DNA of 64,000 bases from Acanthosepion esculentum (GCA_964036315.1 OZ038480.1:10511203-10575202), one strand, 5' to 3'. Counted from the first letter of the stretch, positions 53,757 through 64,000 are shown. Notes: generated from the sequence alone by a model not told the origin. Numbers and translations: made by a program.

Positions 53757-54840
53757 AATGTTTGCCTATATTTCTGAGATGTGGTATTATGTACACTATT
53801 TACATTATTCGGACTATTGTCCTCATCTTCGTCGCCATATTTATTACAACGTTTCGGTCCTTTAGTATCTGTCTATATTTCTGAGATGAGGTATTATGTA
53901 CACTATTTACATTATTCGGACTATTGTCCTCATCTTTGTCGCCATATTTATTACAACGTTTCGGCCGTTGTACGCTCTGGCCTTCTTCAAGTGGTTGGAA
54001 TGTCGAACTGAACCCTTTATTGCACTCACTGGGGTAAACTGTTCTAGTTCCACGTGCCGTGTTTAATGGATGTCAGTTATCTCCTGTTGGAAAGAAATAT
54101 AAAGGGGAGACAGGCCGCCCCCTTAAGGTAAGGCTTCAAGATCACCAGAAAGCTGTAACACGAGGGGAAGTGGAAAAATCAGGCGTGGCTGACCACATAT
54201 GGAGAGAGAAGGGAAATCACCGCCCTCTGTGGGATCAGGTTGAGATCATAGACAAAGAACACCATTGGAAAATTCGTAAACTTAAGGAATCAGCACATAT
54301 GCTAGGCCACAAAAATCTCCTGAGCCGACCAAGCATAGAAATGAATACAATATGGGAACCAGTAATAAGGAATGCTAGAGAAAAGTGATAGCAACAACAA
54401 AAATTGCGATATGAGCTCTGGTAAAAACATGCTATGACAACAGCAAAAATTGCAATATGAGCATTGGTAAAAAATTGATTGCTGAAGACATTAGGTTTAA
54501 AATATCCATAAATTCATACAGAGATTTCCTCAAGGACACATGTCATAGTGGATAAAGGCGTTAGTTAGATCCAGTGACAGGACCCAAAGAGTGTGAGTTC
54601 AATACCCGGTTGAGGCAGTGGAGAACTTTCAGAGAGAAATTAACAGGAGACAACTGATAACTGATATCCATTAAACATGGCACGTGGAACTAGAACAGTC
54701 TACCTCAATGAGCGAAATAAAGGGTTCAGTTCGACATTCCAACCACCTGAAGAAGGCCGGAGCGTACAAAGGCCGAAACGTTGTAATAAATATGGCGACA
54801 AAGATGAGGACAATAGTCCGAATAATGTAAATAATGTAGC
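53757..54840 (+). mobile_element. Penelope-like element with inverted terminal repeats
   Basis: 53757-54089 is a terminal repeat in reverse orientation (two and a bit of the 105-bp units, then TTCGGCCGTTGTACGCTCTG, GTTCCACGTGCCGTG and TCCTGTTGG). Directly after it comes a GIY-YIG endonuclease remnant (54090-54388). 54540-54840 is the same terminal repeat in direct orientation: tRNA-like GTGGATAAAGGCGTTAGTTA, GAGTTCAATACCC, TGGCACGTGGAAC, the CTGAAGA/GGCCG core and one 105-bp unit. PLEs are known for inverted or partly inverted terminal repeats. The RT domain is missing, so the element is internally deleted. Confidence 0.75.
54090..54388 (+). pseudogene. GIY-YIG endonuclease remnant of the PLE
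   Basis: The open stretch encodes KYKGETGRPLKVRLQDHQKA (the YIGET..L..R...H block of GIY-YIG nucleases), then KSGVADHIWREKGNHRPLWD, IDKEHHWKIRKLKESAHM and SIEMNTIWEPVI. It ends at TGA 54386-54388. This is the C-terminal nuclease domain that Penelope-like elements carry after their RT. It lacks the RT and an own start; the ATG at 54059 lies in the inverted repeat. The reading frame itself is clean over 100 codons, so decay is recent or the domain was truncated late. Confidence 0.75.
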
Positions 54841-55160
54841 TTTAAATGTTGATTAAAGAAACCAATTAGAAGACTTTATGTATTTTTCCTCACATTTTAA
54901 TAATGATAGAAATATTTTGACGAGAAAATTTGTCTTTTTATTAACTTTTGACCTTTTTTCATCATGTTTCCGCCTATTTCAGCGAATTTCTTCGAGTTAT
55001 CTACTTTTAAAGACAACAAAAGAATTTTACTTACATCGTAAGTGTTCAAGTTCGAAGGATGAAAAATGAATACCTACCTGAAGTGTTACTGGTTTTCCAC
55101 ATTTTTAGACAAAATATTCAGTTTTGAAATAAACATTTGTAGAGGACCGTGTGGGTTAGG
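54841..55160. other. AT-rich stretch, no gene seen
   Basis: Nothing recognised. Confidence 0.5.
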
Positions 55161-55588
55161 TGTTATCGGATTAGAAACACGTGCTGTTTATTTTCTGCTA
55201 GAAGGTCCAACTACAAGAAAATGTCGGACTCAAATTGAATCCAACTGAAGATGTAAAGAAAACAAACAAGACCGACATATATGTCAACAAATATATGTAT
55301 TAAACAACAAATTTACAAGTGACAAAGACATTAACATTTGTATTTGTGTGTGAACGTAAACAGTTTCTATTTTGGTGAATGTTCGTACGTACATGTATGT
55401 GTGTTTAATGGCATTTTCCCACAAGTTGGCGAAAACGCGGATTTCTACGAGAGATTACATCTTTAAAAGTGTCCGCTGAAATGCAAAGTGAAAAAGAGAA
55501 CGAGGCAAGAAGTCGCCCAGTATTTATAGTGTAGGGAGAGCGACTCCTAGTGAACAATTAGGGAATTAAGGAGGAGCTAACTCCGACA
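55161..55588 (-). mobile_element. Solo-LTR-like repeat, copy 2
   Basis: Minus-strand copy of 39902-40327. It begins TGTCGGAGTTAGCTCC, has TATAAATACTGG and AATAAA (55188-55193), and ends CTAATCCGATAACA. It is clearly related along its whole length to copy 1, with scattered differences. No interior or matching target duplication was found. Confidence 0.6.
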
Positions 55589-56099
55589 CCTTCATAGACG
55601 TTAGCTGCAAATCTCAAGTTTTGAAAATTGTTTTGTTCTTCTTCTTCCTCTTCTTCTTTAAGCAGTCTATACACCTTAGGCGCGTAGATATTTTCTGCAT
55701 TGGCAGACAAAATTTCTTCTTTTTATAGCTAATCAATGGCTCCAAATAGGTTAAAAAAATCAACTGATTTGGACGCTGATACTTTTTATTAAACCTCGTT
55801 GGTTCAAAATTAAAAAATGGCGCTATTTAATTAAACCGCGCCTTGTTTTGGAAATTGTAATTTGGCATGTTTTTAACATCCGTAAAATTCGCGCTTTTAT
55901 TTTTCAATTTTTTTCAAATATTTTATTCATTTTTTTTATATAAATCGACTGGCTTCATTTATTTTTACAAAATAAACTGTAAATAAATTTTTAATTTTCA
56001 TTTTACTCATATAATTTTAAATAATTATCAATAATTTTTATATTCAAATTTTCTTACTTTTATATAATTTTCTTAATTTTATATAAATTTATATAAGAT
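55589..56099. other. AT-rich stretch, no gene seen
   Basis: Contains (TTC)n-like CTTCTTCTTCCTC near 55638. Nothing else. Confidence 0.5.
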
Positions 56100-56790
56100 G
56101 GAACAAATACATTGAGTCAATAGCTTCGTCCTCCGCAAGGAAAGTTGGCTCCCTGTGCCGTGCCAGGAAATTTTTCTCGCCGGGGTCGATCATTCAAATC
56201 TACAAATCAACCATTCGCCCTTGCATGGAGTATTGCTGACATATATGGTCTGGAGCCCCTTCTGTTTGCCTCGGAGTTCTTGATAAGATCCAGAGACGGA
56301 TATGCAATGTAATTGGCCCTGACCTGGCATCTCGTCTGCAGTCGCTCTCTCACAGACGTGTCGTCGCCTCCTTTTGTCTTTTTTACAAATACTTTCATGG
56401 TAACTGCTCCGATGAGCTGCTTTCGCTGGTTCAAAGTCTTTATGAATTTAAGCGTTCTACTAAGCTGGCATCTCACTCAAACGCTTTCACTGACGAAACT
56501 GTTAAATGTAGCCGTCTCTTCTACTTCAATAGCTTCATGTCTCGCACCTCTCGCCTGTGGAACTCCCTCCCCTTTTCCTGTTTCCCTGATAGCTATAATC
56601 TCCAACTATTCAAATGTAATGGCAATCGACGTCTCCAGATGCCCTGATCTATCCCCTATCCTTCTTGTCATCCTTTTCTTTATCACTCCTATTTGGTTTC
56701 ACTCCAATTCTTTGTAACCCCTTGCGTGCTAGTGGCTTCCCGCCTTGCTTGGGGTGAAACGCTTAAAAAAATAAATAAATATTATTAAAT
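56100..56790 (+). pseudogene. jockey/CR1-type LINE, 5'-truncated 3' end
   Basis: Well-preserved RT C-terminus. From about 56118 one frame reads ESIASSSARKVGSLCRARK, IYKSTIRP-MEYC, then an in-frame TGA (56237-56239), then HIWSGAPSVCLGVLDKIQRR, LASRLQSLSHRRVVASFCLF and SRTSRLWNSLPFSCFPDSYN, and ends with TGA near 56645. The 3' terminus CGCCTTGCTTGGGGTGAAA at about 56743 is followed by AAATAAATA tail repeats. It is the cleanest copy of this family's 3' end in the window and useful as the reference for the others. Confidence 0.8.
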
Positions 56791-56951
56791 ATATAAAAAA
56801 TATTTAATAATATTTATTTATATTAATGGTGGATTTGAGGTATCATGATGTATTTCTGTGGCTGAGCTAATAATCTCATAAATGTATGTACTACGCTCAA
56901 TTCGTGCGCGCTGTTAAATTTCGTTAAACTATCGGATATTACCTTGTACAT

Positions 56952-57087
56952 GGTCACCTCGAGGCGGTGTAATGGTTATCAAGCTTGTCCCGCTAGAAAA
57001 ATTACGACTGAATAGTGAGTTCGATCCTCACTGGGCGCCCCATACTTTCGGCCTTGTGCCACATCTGAGCTACGCTTGGAAAATCTC
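56952..57087 (+). mobile_element. SINE-1, full length, 136 bp, perfect target duplication
   Basis: Starts GGTCACCTCGAGGCGGTGTA, B box GAGTTCGATCC, CCATACTTTCGGCCTTGTGC, and ends CTACGCTTGGAAAATCTC. TATTACCTTGTACAT (15 bp) flanks it exactly on both sides (56937-56951, 57088-57102), which fixes the ends of the family. Related copies are at 15480, 37729, 39357, 44941, 45065 and 52471. Confidence 0.9.
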
Positions 57088-57102
57088 TATTACCTTGTAC
57101 AT

Positions 57103-57671
57103 ATACAGGGAGAAAACTTAATCCGAATTCCCTGATCGAAATGGTGAATATTTTGCTTTAATATTTTAAAATTATTTAACGGAAAGAAAAATATTAAACA
57201 CTAATAACTCAGACACCGTAAGACAGCATTACTTTCAGCAAATGATATTTTCCTTTTTTTTAATGTACCATATTGATCTAATGGTTGTAGATTTAGCTGA
57301 TCAGAAACTGTGTAGGACACGCGCTTGAGGCAAATTTATAGATGCAGCCATTTCATAAGTTTATAACTGAATAACAAATCCATAGCGACAATATATCAAA
57401 TTTTATTATGTAAATCAACGTTTTAGAAACAAACGGTCTTAAGTAACTAATATTGTAAACATTTTCACTATTGACTTACATGATAAATGTATGCAAAAAG
57501 AAAATCAGCTTTTACTTACGACATGCACATCTCTCTTTGGGAAGCATTTCAAAATCCATATAGGCTAACTTTATTTATGCCGAAACGTAAACAAAGTAAT
57601 TTTGAAGCAATTAGGGATTTTTTTAACCCGACATTATTTATTATCACGGAAAACGTTATATATATATATAT
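57103..57671. other. AT-rich stretch, no gene seen
   Basis: Nothing recognised; (TA)n at 57657-57671. Confidence 0.5.
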
Positions 57672-58058
57672 TTGAATTGGACATAGTCCGACAATTTATT
57701 TAAAGACATTTATAATATGTTTAACGTTCTTTTTATAGATACAAGTATTTAAGCAAATGCTCTGTTTTTATAATAAACAGTATTAAATAACATTTACCGG
57801 CCTGAATGTCATAGAAAATTTTCGTTCTCCGACAGAAATCGAACCTGTATCGTATACGGAACCATCATTTCGCGTGATGTGCCTTAACCGTTCGGCCACA
57901 GAGAAGCGTCTGGTTAGCAAGGTCGATTTTACTATCTTCAAACTTAAATCTTCCATGAATCTCTTCTATTCATACCTGCTCTAGCGTATCAAATGTAAAC
58001 AAATGACGTCATATATTTTTGAATTGGACATAGTCCGACAATTTATTTAAAGTCACGT

Positions 58059-58060
<2 letters not shown>
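57672..58060 (-). mobile_element. SINE-2 copy with flanking 35-bp direct repeats
   Basis: 57781-58015 is the reverse complement of the SINE-2 body at 39128-39350 (GAAATCGAACCTGTATCGTA, CCTTAACCGTTCGGCCACAG, AAATGACGTCA). TTGAATTGGACATAGTCCGA plus CAATTTATTTAAAG stands on both sides (about 57674-57707 and 58018-58051) in the same orientation. 57735-57775 matches 39049-39085 in the opposite sense relative to the SINE body, so the locus has been rearranged. Confidence 0.5.

Positions 58061-58104
<44 letters not shown>
58060..58104. repeat. (TA)n microsatellite
   Basis: About 22 TA units. Confidence 0.95.
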
Positions 58105-58108
<4 letters not shown>

Positions 58109-58249
58109 CTAATAATTTCACCCCAAGCAAATGTCTCAAAATTTTTCCACCGAACCCTTTTATTCGATTCAAGGTGGTAGATTGTTCTCGTTACGCTTGC
58201 CATTCTTAGGGGATGTTTTATATCTGTTAATACTCACTTACTTTTGAGT

Positions 58250-61080
58250 TTAATAATTTCACCCCAAGCAAAGCAGAAATGCTACTAGTACACAGGAGAT
58301 TACAGAGGGAGGGAGAGAGAGGACTAGGTATAGAGGGATTGAGGAAAGGATAAAAGACGAACGGGATTCAAGAAGATAGATGTCGATTGCATTTAGATGT
58401 CTGAAGATTATAGTTATCAGGGAAGCAAGTAAACGGGAGTGAGTTCCACAAGTGGGAAGCGAGAAAAGAAGCTGTAGAACTGGCGGTTACATTTACCTAT
58501 TTCAACGGTAAAAGGGTGTGATCTAGATGCCAGTTCAAGTAGTCGGAAAAGACAAAGGGAAGCGACATTAGGTCGGTGAGAAAGTGACTGAAGCCGAGAT
58601 GCCAGGTCAAGACCGATTACATTGCGGATCCTTCTTTAGATTTTTTTCAAGAACCTCGAACGTAGTACTAGACCAGATATGGCAACAATATTCAATGCAC
58701 GGAAGAATGGTAGATTTTTAAATGTGACGAGAAACACCTTCTGGCACTACACAGTGACCCAACTTTCCTTGCAATAAATGCAGCTATTGATTCGATGTAG
58801 TCGTTCCACTTCAAATCAATTTAAAACTTGAGGCTAAAAAGGCGCCATGTGTTGCTCTCTAGATGTCTTGCATCTGCCATGTTAATGGCGGACACGAAAC
58901 TTTCTCTATGGTGGTTAAATAAAAGGAGTTTCGTTTTGGAGGCATTAAAATTTGCAAGCCATTTCCTGTCCCAGTTAACCACTGATTGGAAGTCCTTTTC
59001 AAGAGCAGCGGCCAGGTTAACTTCGTCAGCTCTGGCGGAATCGCTATTGAGACAGGAGTAAATGGTAGTGACATCGGCATAAATGCCTACTTGGGTAACA
59101 TCAGGAAGATCATTGATGAAGATCAGTAACAGCATAGGAACCAGGATAGAGCCTCTTGGGAGACACACGCGTTCGACTGGAAGCGAGCCCGTTCAAAACT
59201 ACCTACATTTCACGGTATAACAGGAACAATTGGATTGGATTGGTCTTGTAATACCGTAGCTCTAGAACTTACGTAGAAGACAAGTGTGCCAAGCCCTGTC
59301 AAACATCTTTGAGATATCTAGAGCCACAGTTCGACCTTCGCCGTTATTATCAAGAGCTTGATATACATCTTCAGTGATGGCCGTTAGCACATCAGCGGTA
59401 GTCTTGGCAAAACTGAATCCATATTGTTTGCTAGAGATTAGGTCGAGAGAGATAAGATGCTTAACCACTTCAGCATTGATTAAAGCCTCGAAAACTTTGC
59501 CGAAAAGCGATAAGAGATTAATAGAGGGATAGTTAGAGGGGTCAGAAAATTCTCCAGATTTTTTAAAAACAGGAACTACAGAGAAGGACTTCCAAGAAGC
59601 TGGAAAGCAGGTAGCAGCAAGTCAATTTTTGTAGAGTTTGGAGTGAACTGGAGCCAGCTCGGAAGCACATTTCTTTAGGACGATGGCTGCGATCCCGTCA
59701 CCTCCACTTGCCTTCTGGGAGTCTAATTTAGAGTTAATGTCTGAGACTAGTGATGGCGTTATGCGCATATCACTCAGTAGAGCCTCTGTTCTAGTCGAGA
59801 AAATCAAGTGTGGATACTCCAAATGAGTCGCGTGTTGAGTTGGAAGAGAATTTCCGGCCAAAGCATTCAACCTTATCTGCTGTAGATTTCAAGACATCTT
59901 ATTGATTGAATAGAGAAGAGATTGAGGATTTGCTGTTGTTCATCACACTCATGAAGAGCCGCCAATAATCTCTAGAAGCGAACTTGCGAGATGATATCTG
60001 TTGTTTTTATTCTATCAGCAAACAGTAACTTTGCTTCTTTGAGGACCCGCTTGCATTCATTACGATCAGAGACAAAGAGACGTCTGTTATAATCAGACGT
60101 GTTGCTCTGGTACAGACGGAAGAAGTGATTCCTGTGGGCTATAGCGGTCGAGAATGAAGACGAGAACGAAGGAGATGAACGCGATTTAACTTGGTATTTC
60201 CTTGCTGGAATGAAAGCATCGATGCCGGCTTTCACTCAGAAGGAGACCTCAGATGCGCATTTTTGAACAGGATTATTAAAAACCTAGTTCCAAAGGACGT
60301 CACAGTTGACATGAAAATATTTGTCGAAAAGACAGACGGAAAACACGTCACGTCGATGAGAAAGTAGCCGAAGAACGAGTTCCAATCTGATCACTGATAA
60401 CAGAAAGATATTGTGTTGTTAGGAGGTTCATGGTTGGTGGGTGTACGGAAAGAGATGTTTACAAACACTACCTCATGATCAGAGTTGCCAAGAGGGCAGA
60501 GCTGCATAGTACGACATGAGTCAGGGATTGAAGTAAAAAAAAAGACATCGAGAAGAGAAGTATGTCCATCAGGGTTACTGAGAAAACGCGTGGGAACTCC
60601 ACTACTTGCGTGAGAGACTGGGTGATTGAGAAGTTCAAAGTTTGGATGCCAGCGGATAGAAATATTATCTAGCACGCAAGTCATGAGAAGGAGTGGAACG
60701 GTAGAGAAAGAAAAGATAGCTGACTGAGCGTAGTAGACAGAGACGGAGACACATATAAGAATGGTCTGAAGATTCAAGAGATAGTTCCCTAGCCAATGGG
60801 AAATGTTCATGGCCATAAAGTCCCAGGCAGTGCATGTGGTCATCAGTGTCCTTCCTAAAGAGAGAAAGATGGTCAGAATCCGAGAAATCAGGGGAGGGGA
60901 TTGAAGAGTTAAGATTAGTTTTCGCAGAGAGCTAAGATGGCCAGAGATTTTTCGAAGAGAAACAATTCCACACTACAGAAGTTGGTATGAATGCCACGAA
61001 TGTTGTAGAAAGAAAGGTTGAGGGGTTTCGGTGATTTTTGTTGAGCTTGTTTAGGCTTATATCTTTGGTTGTTTTATAGA
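58250..61080 (-). pseudogene. jockey/CR1-type LINE, endonuclease and RT relic
   Basis: The longest copy of the family. Minus strand, from upstream: LSFYNIRGIHTNFCSVELFL near 61020 and LALCEN near 60925 (start of the APE-type endonuclease), then HTSLLDVFFFTS and CPLGNSDHEVVFVNI (60391-60843; the C-terminal SDH motif of APE endonucleases). A linker follows (59972-60235), then KASGGDGIAAIVLKKCASEL (59622-59870), VALDISKMFDRAWH (59262-59468) and GIYADVTTIYSC (58821-59168). The catalytic YADD is YADV, so the second Asp is lost. The 3' end is at about 58250 (TAATAATTTCACCCCAAGCA). Frame shifts and stops break it. A further 20-bp piece of the 3' terminus stands alone at 58111-58135. Confidence 0.8.
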
Positions 61081-62340
61081 CATTATGTGTTATTTTGATA
61101 AGGAAAAGTCTAGGGTAGTAGTAGCAGTCGGTCGTCTAATGTAACATGTTTTGGGAGGGAACTGGCGCAGGGTTGCCCACTGGAGGTGCTTACAGAGTTG
61201 CCCACTGGAGGTGCTTACAGGGACACCCTTCTTTGCGCGACACGGCACTGCCAGAACCCCAATATTATGTGACTACCAGTCGGCAACAGCAATCAGAAAA
61301 CTGCCAACCCAGTATCCTCAGTGTGAAGAGACGTTGCCTCCATCCACACATATCACAAAATTTCATGACAGCACCATTATTAAGGCCTAAGAAAAGGAAA
61401 GGAACCTGGAACCCCTTCCAAAATAAGAAACAAAGGATCTACTCCTGTTCAAGAAAAGGGAGATGAATATGGACCGAGCGACGGGAAAGCCTATCTACTC
61501 CTATTAAAATAAAAAAGTTATTAAGTTTTAACATAGTTAAAGTCGAGATATCCAATAGAAATTCAACAAAGAATTAAAAATGCCAGATACCTCCGCCTCT
61601 AAAAGAATTTATAAAAAAAAAACAATTCTGGTTTGTCTTCCGGTTATTTCAAAAAATGAACATTCTGATAACTTATTTGGATATTGGAGCTGCGACCCAC
61701 AGAACTTTTGACCATGCACAATTTAACTGACATTCTAGTATGGGTTTTTAATCACACAACCCTAGTTTCTGAACAGGGAAATTAATATATACAGGCCTAG
61801 AGATCGAAAGTCTTCCCAACAGGAAGTATTCCTTTCATAATTACCTTCAGGATATGCGTACATTTTACCATAAGCTACGAGAGGCCATTAACCAGGCTCA
61901 ATTATCTAATTTAAGAAATATATATATATATATATGCTTAGACCTTTTTAGTCTATATCTGCACAATTTATTTCCGTGCTCGAAGCGTAAACAAAATATT
62001 TTAAATACTTTTTTGAATTCGAAACTTATAAAGATCGCCATGTTTTGTAAGAAAGATATAATCTAAAAACATATTTTAAAGTTATTGTGTGGCAGAAACA
62101 CAACACTGGAAATTGCGAATAGCTGGAAAAAAACACAATCAAAAATGAAATTTAAAACCTTAAGATAAGAACAAGAAAGGAAACGGGTTTCAAGAATTTA
62201 ACAATAATGATTCAGGAAGAATTAAAATGATAAAAAGCAAGAAAAGTGTTTTGAATAGCAAGAAAATATTTAAAGAAGTTGATGATGTTGATGGAATAAT
62301 CCATACTAACCTCTCACCCCTCCGGTATAATCCACTTTAC
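61081..62340. other. Unassigned stretch with a short duplication
   Basis: A perfect 24-bp duplication (GTTGCCCACTGGAGGTGCTT plus ACAG) stands at 61172-61195 and 61197-61220. The plus-strand frame 61146-61466 (106 codons, basic end KKRKGTWNPFQNKKQR) has no recognised domain. The rest is AT-rich. Confidence 0.5.
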
Positions 62341-62540
62341 GCCAAAAATCACTTATCAACCAATCAACACTCTAGTTTAGGCAAGCGAGACTTCTCATTG
62401 GCTCAGACCCTTAGAACTGTAACAAGTTCACGCGAAAATGTCTTTTCGCGCCTATCGCTCTGGAGCCTATTTTCTTGGCCAAAACTCTATAAATAGAGAA
62501 TCTGAATCGACTCAAGCAGTTAGACATTCACCCCTGGAGA
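62340..62540 (+). promoter_or_regulatory. CCAAT/TATA promoter-like cluster
   Basis: ACCAATC at 62359-62365, CATTGG at 62396-62401 (inverted CCAAT), and TCTATAAATAGAG with TATAAATA at 62488-62495. An initiator-like GTTAGACATTCACC lies near 62518, about 30 bp downstream. The segment is less AT-rich than its surroundings and reads as a strong polymerase II promoter on the plus strand. No long open frame follows before 64000. It may be the 5' end of a gene with a non-coding first exon or a lone LTR. Confidence 0.45.
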
Positions 62541-64000
62541 GATGCCAAACTAATCCACGCCAGTCAAAACCTTGACCAACTACACTTTTACCGCGCAAAC
62601 TTCTCTGGCTCAGCAAACAACAACCACACTCTCCTAGGAACAATTTCTAGCAATTACTTACAATACTTAAAAAGTGATATTTACTCACTACTAAATAAGT
62701 ATTCGTAAACAATCAATCAAACATCCAAACAACTAAAGGTACACAACTTCTACCAATTTTGAACAATAACTTAAAGAAACTTACGTACACACACTATTGA
62801 TTGAACTCGCACAAAGGACATTTTTGAACATAACCAAATACTTAGTTTAATTTTACGAACAAATATTAATAACAGCTTCACACACGCTGAAACTTCACAG
62901 AAATACTCTACACTATCTAATTCAACCATCCTCATTTATCCAAAAAATATTCACCCAAATGTATATGTCAATTGTATATAAATCAATGTTATTGTTACAC
63001 TTTTAATTATGTTTGTCTTCACTCTGAATTTTCTTGCATGATTTGTTTTCAATATTCCTTTTATCTCTTAATTTGTTGTGGACGAATGTTTAAGAACACC
63101 GATATCATAAATCCTTCTGATAACTAAAAATACATTCACCAGTCTGCAACAATGTGAATGTAAACAGAGAAAAGATTTTCCTAATACGCGAATGCCATCA
63201 AACTAACACGTTTAAGCAAACATCCCAAAGTAAAATATATAAGATAATAAAAACTTATTTCTCAACAATAATCTCTAATGATAAATATAGAGCTAGATTG
63301 TATTGACCTGAAGATTGGTTTCTTCAATGAAATAGTCAACAACCATCACAGCTGAAAAGACAATCATGAATAGGCGGAATACTTGACAAGTATAGTAGGC
63401 AACAAAAGTATAGCTCTTTTTAAAGAGAATAATGATATAAAAACGCAAGTAATTATTATAAGTATTAGGGCGAAGCCTTTTTGAATGGAACAGCTTACAA
63501 ACATGTACACATGCAAAGCAATGATTTTTCACATTATGTGAAGCTGAATATTGCCAAACTTTCTAAAGAAAGTTTTCAAAGACACTAGAATAATGAAATG
63601 TAATCCACCCAATACAGATATTAATCCATAAGAAAATATTTGGTACTTCATTAAAACAAATGTAAATGAGAATGAAGTACAATATTCAACCAAAAAATAT
63701 CTGGGGACTTTTAAACCTGCTGCAATAATTTTTAAAGTTGTTGCAGTATAAAAGTAAACAAAGTCGATGGAAAGAAAGGATGATTTTTAAATTCAAGATC
63801 ATTTTAACATATAAAAAATAAAATAATTTATTCAACTATAAGAAACAGTGGGTTAATCAAAGATGTTTTTATGGCCCATATCTTTTGGATTTATTTACAA
63901 ATAAGAGGGTATGTTGCGCTAAGTTTTAATAACCTGACGTCCCAAAACAAGTTATAATCAATATTTTTAATAAAGGTTGGTATAATAAGCTGAAATATGG
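62541..64000. other. AT-rich stretch, no gene seen
   Basis: No coding, repeat or RNA feature recognised. Confidence 0.5.

Noticed and set aside
61146..61466. 106-codon plus-strand frame as a gene
   Set aside because: No domain, includes a recent 24-bp duplication and lies at the end of a LINE relic.
62227..62496. 89-codon plus-strand frame
   Set aside because: It runs through the CCAAT/TATA cluster and has no domain.

Overview
This looks like nuclear DNA from a cephalopod mollusc. The best evidence is a first coding exon at 47543-47627 whose translation I recognise as the N-terminus of retinochrome, the retinal photoisomerase of squid and octopus eyes. A second exon at 24625-24733 on the same strand encodes a related N-terminus and ends at the same place and in the same phase, at a GTAAGT donor. 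I see no other convincing host coding sequence except one weak candidate exon (11470-11577). Both introns run on past what I can follow: no downstream opsin exon was seen between the two first exons or to the end of the window. The rest is typical of a large AT-rich cephalopod genome: long introns filled with transposons, SINEs and microsatellites.

Layout. 1-2040: mariner transposase relic, then a jockey/CR1-type LINE relic with an internal 180-bp triplication. 5170-7860: minus-strand LINE relic and Gypsy pol relic. 8041-8300: hAT-type fragment. 12005-13022: Penelope-like element (PLE) ends arranged head to head. 13590-14790: hAT transposase relic. 16884-17707: solo LTR with perfect ends and a 5-bp target duplication. 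17833-18484: non-autonomous hAT element. 18721-19560: RTE LINE relic (minus). 24625: retinochrome-like first exon. 27300-28190: LINE 3' end split by a tRNA-derived SINE. 29587-30238: tandem array of that SINE's body, split by a complete BEL/Pao retrotransposon (30239-37538).

38235-39014: fold-back retroposon with tRNA-like promoter boxes and a complete hammerhead ribozyme. 39030-40327: SINEs and a solo LTR. 42292-44340: RTE relic and PLE terminal repeat array. 44941-45200: tandem SINEs. 46812 and 48279: twin 80-bp mariner-type MITEs on either side of the retinochrome exon. 49301-50010: a perfect 47-bp inverted repeat and nested pogo-like fold-back elements. 50690-52320: rearranged RTE relic. 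52939-53346: SINE with perfect 15-bp target duplication. 53757-54840: PLE with GIY-YIG endonuclease remnant and inverted terminal repeats. 55161-55588: second copy of the minus-strand LTR. 56100-56790 and 58250-61080: two more copies of the jockey/CR1-type LINE, the second with endonuclease and reverse transcriptase. 62340-62540: isolated CCAAT/TATA promoter-like cluster. The remainder is AT-rich DNA in which I see nothing.

The most notable points are the paired retinochrome-type first exons, the ribozyme-bearing retroposon with a junction exactly at its predicted self-cleavage site, and a very young BEL/Pao element (LTRs identical by eye) whose integrase ends in a PHD finger and lies in a -1 frame to its gag-pol. 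All comparisons were made by eye; identities and family names are recognition-based.
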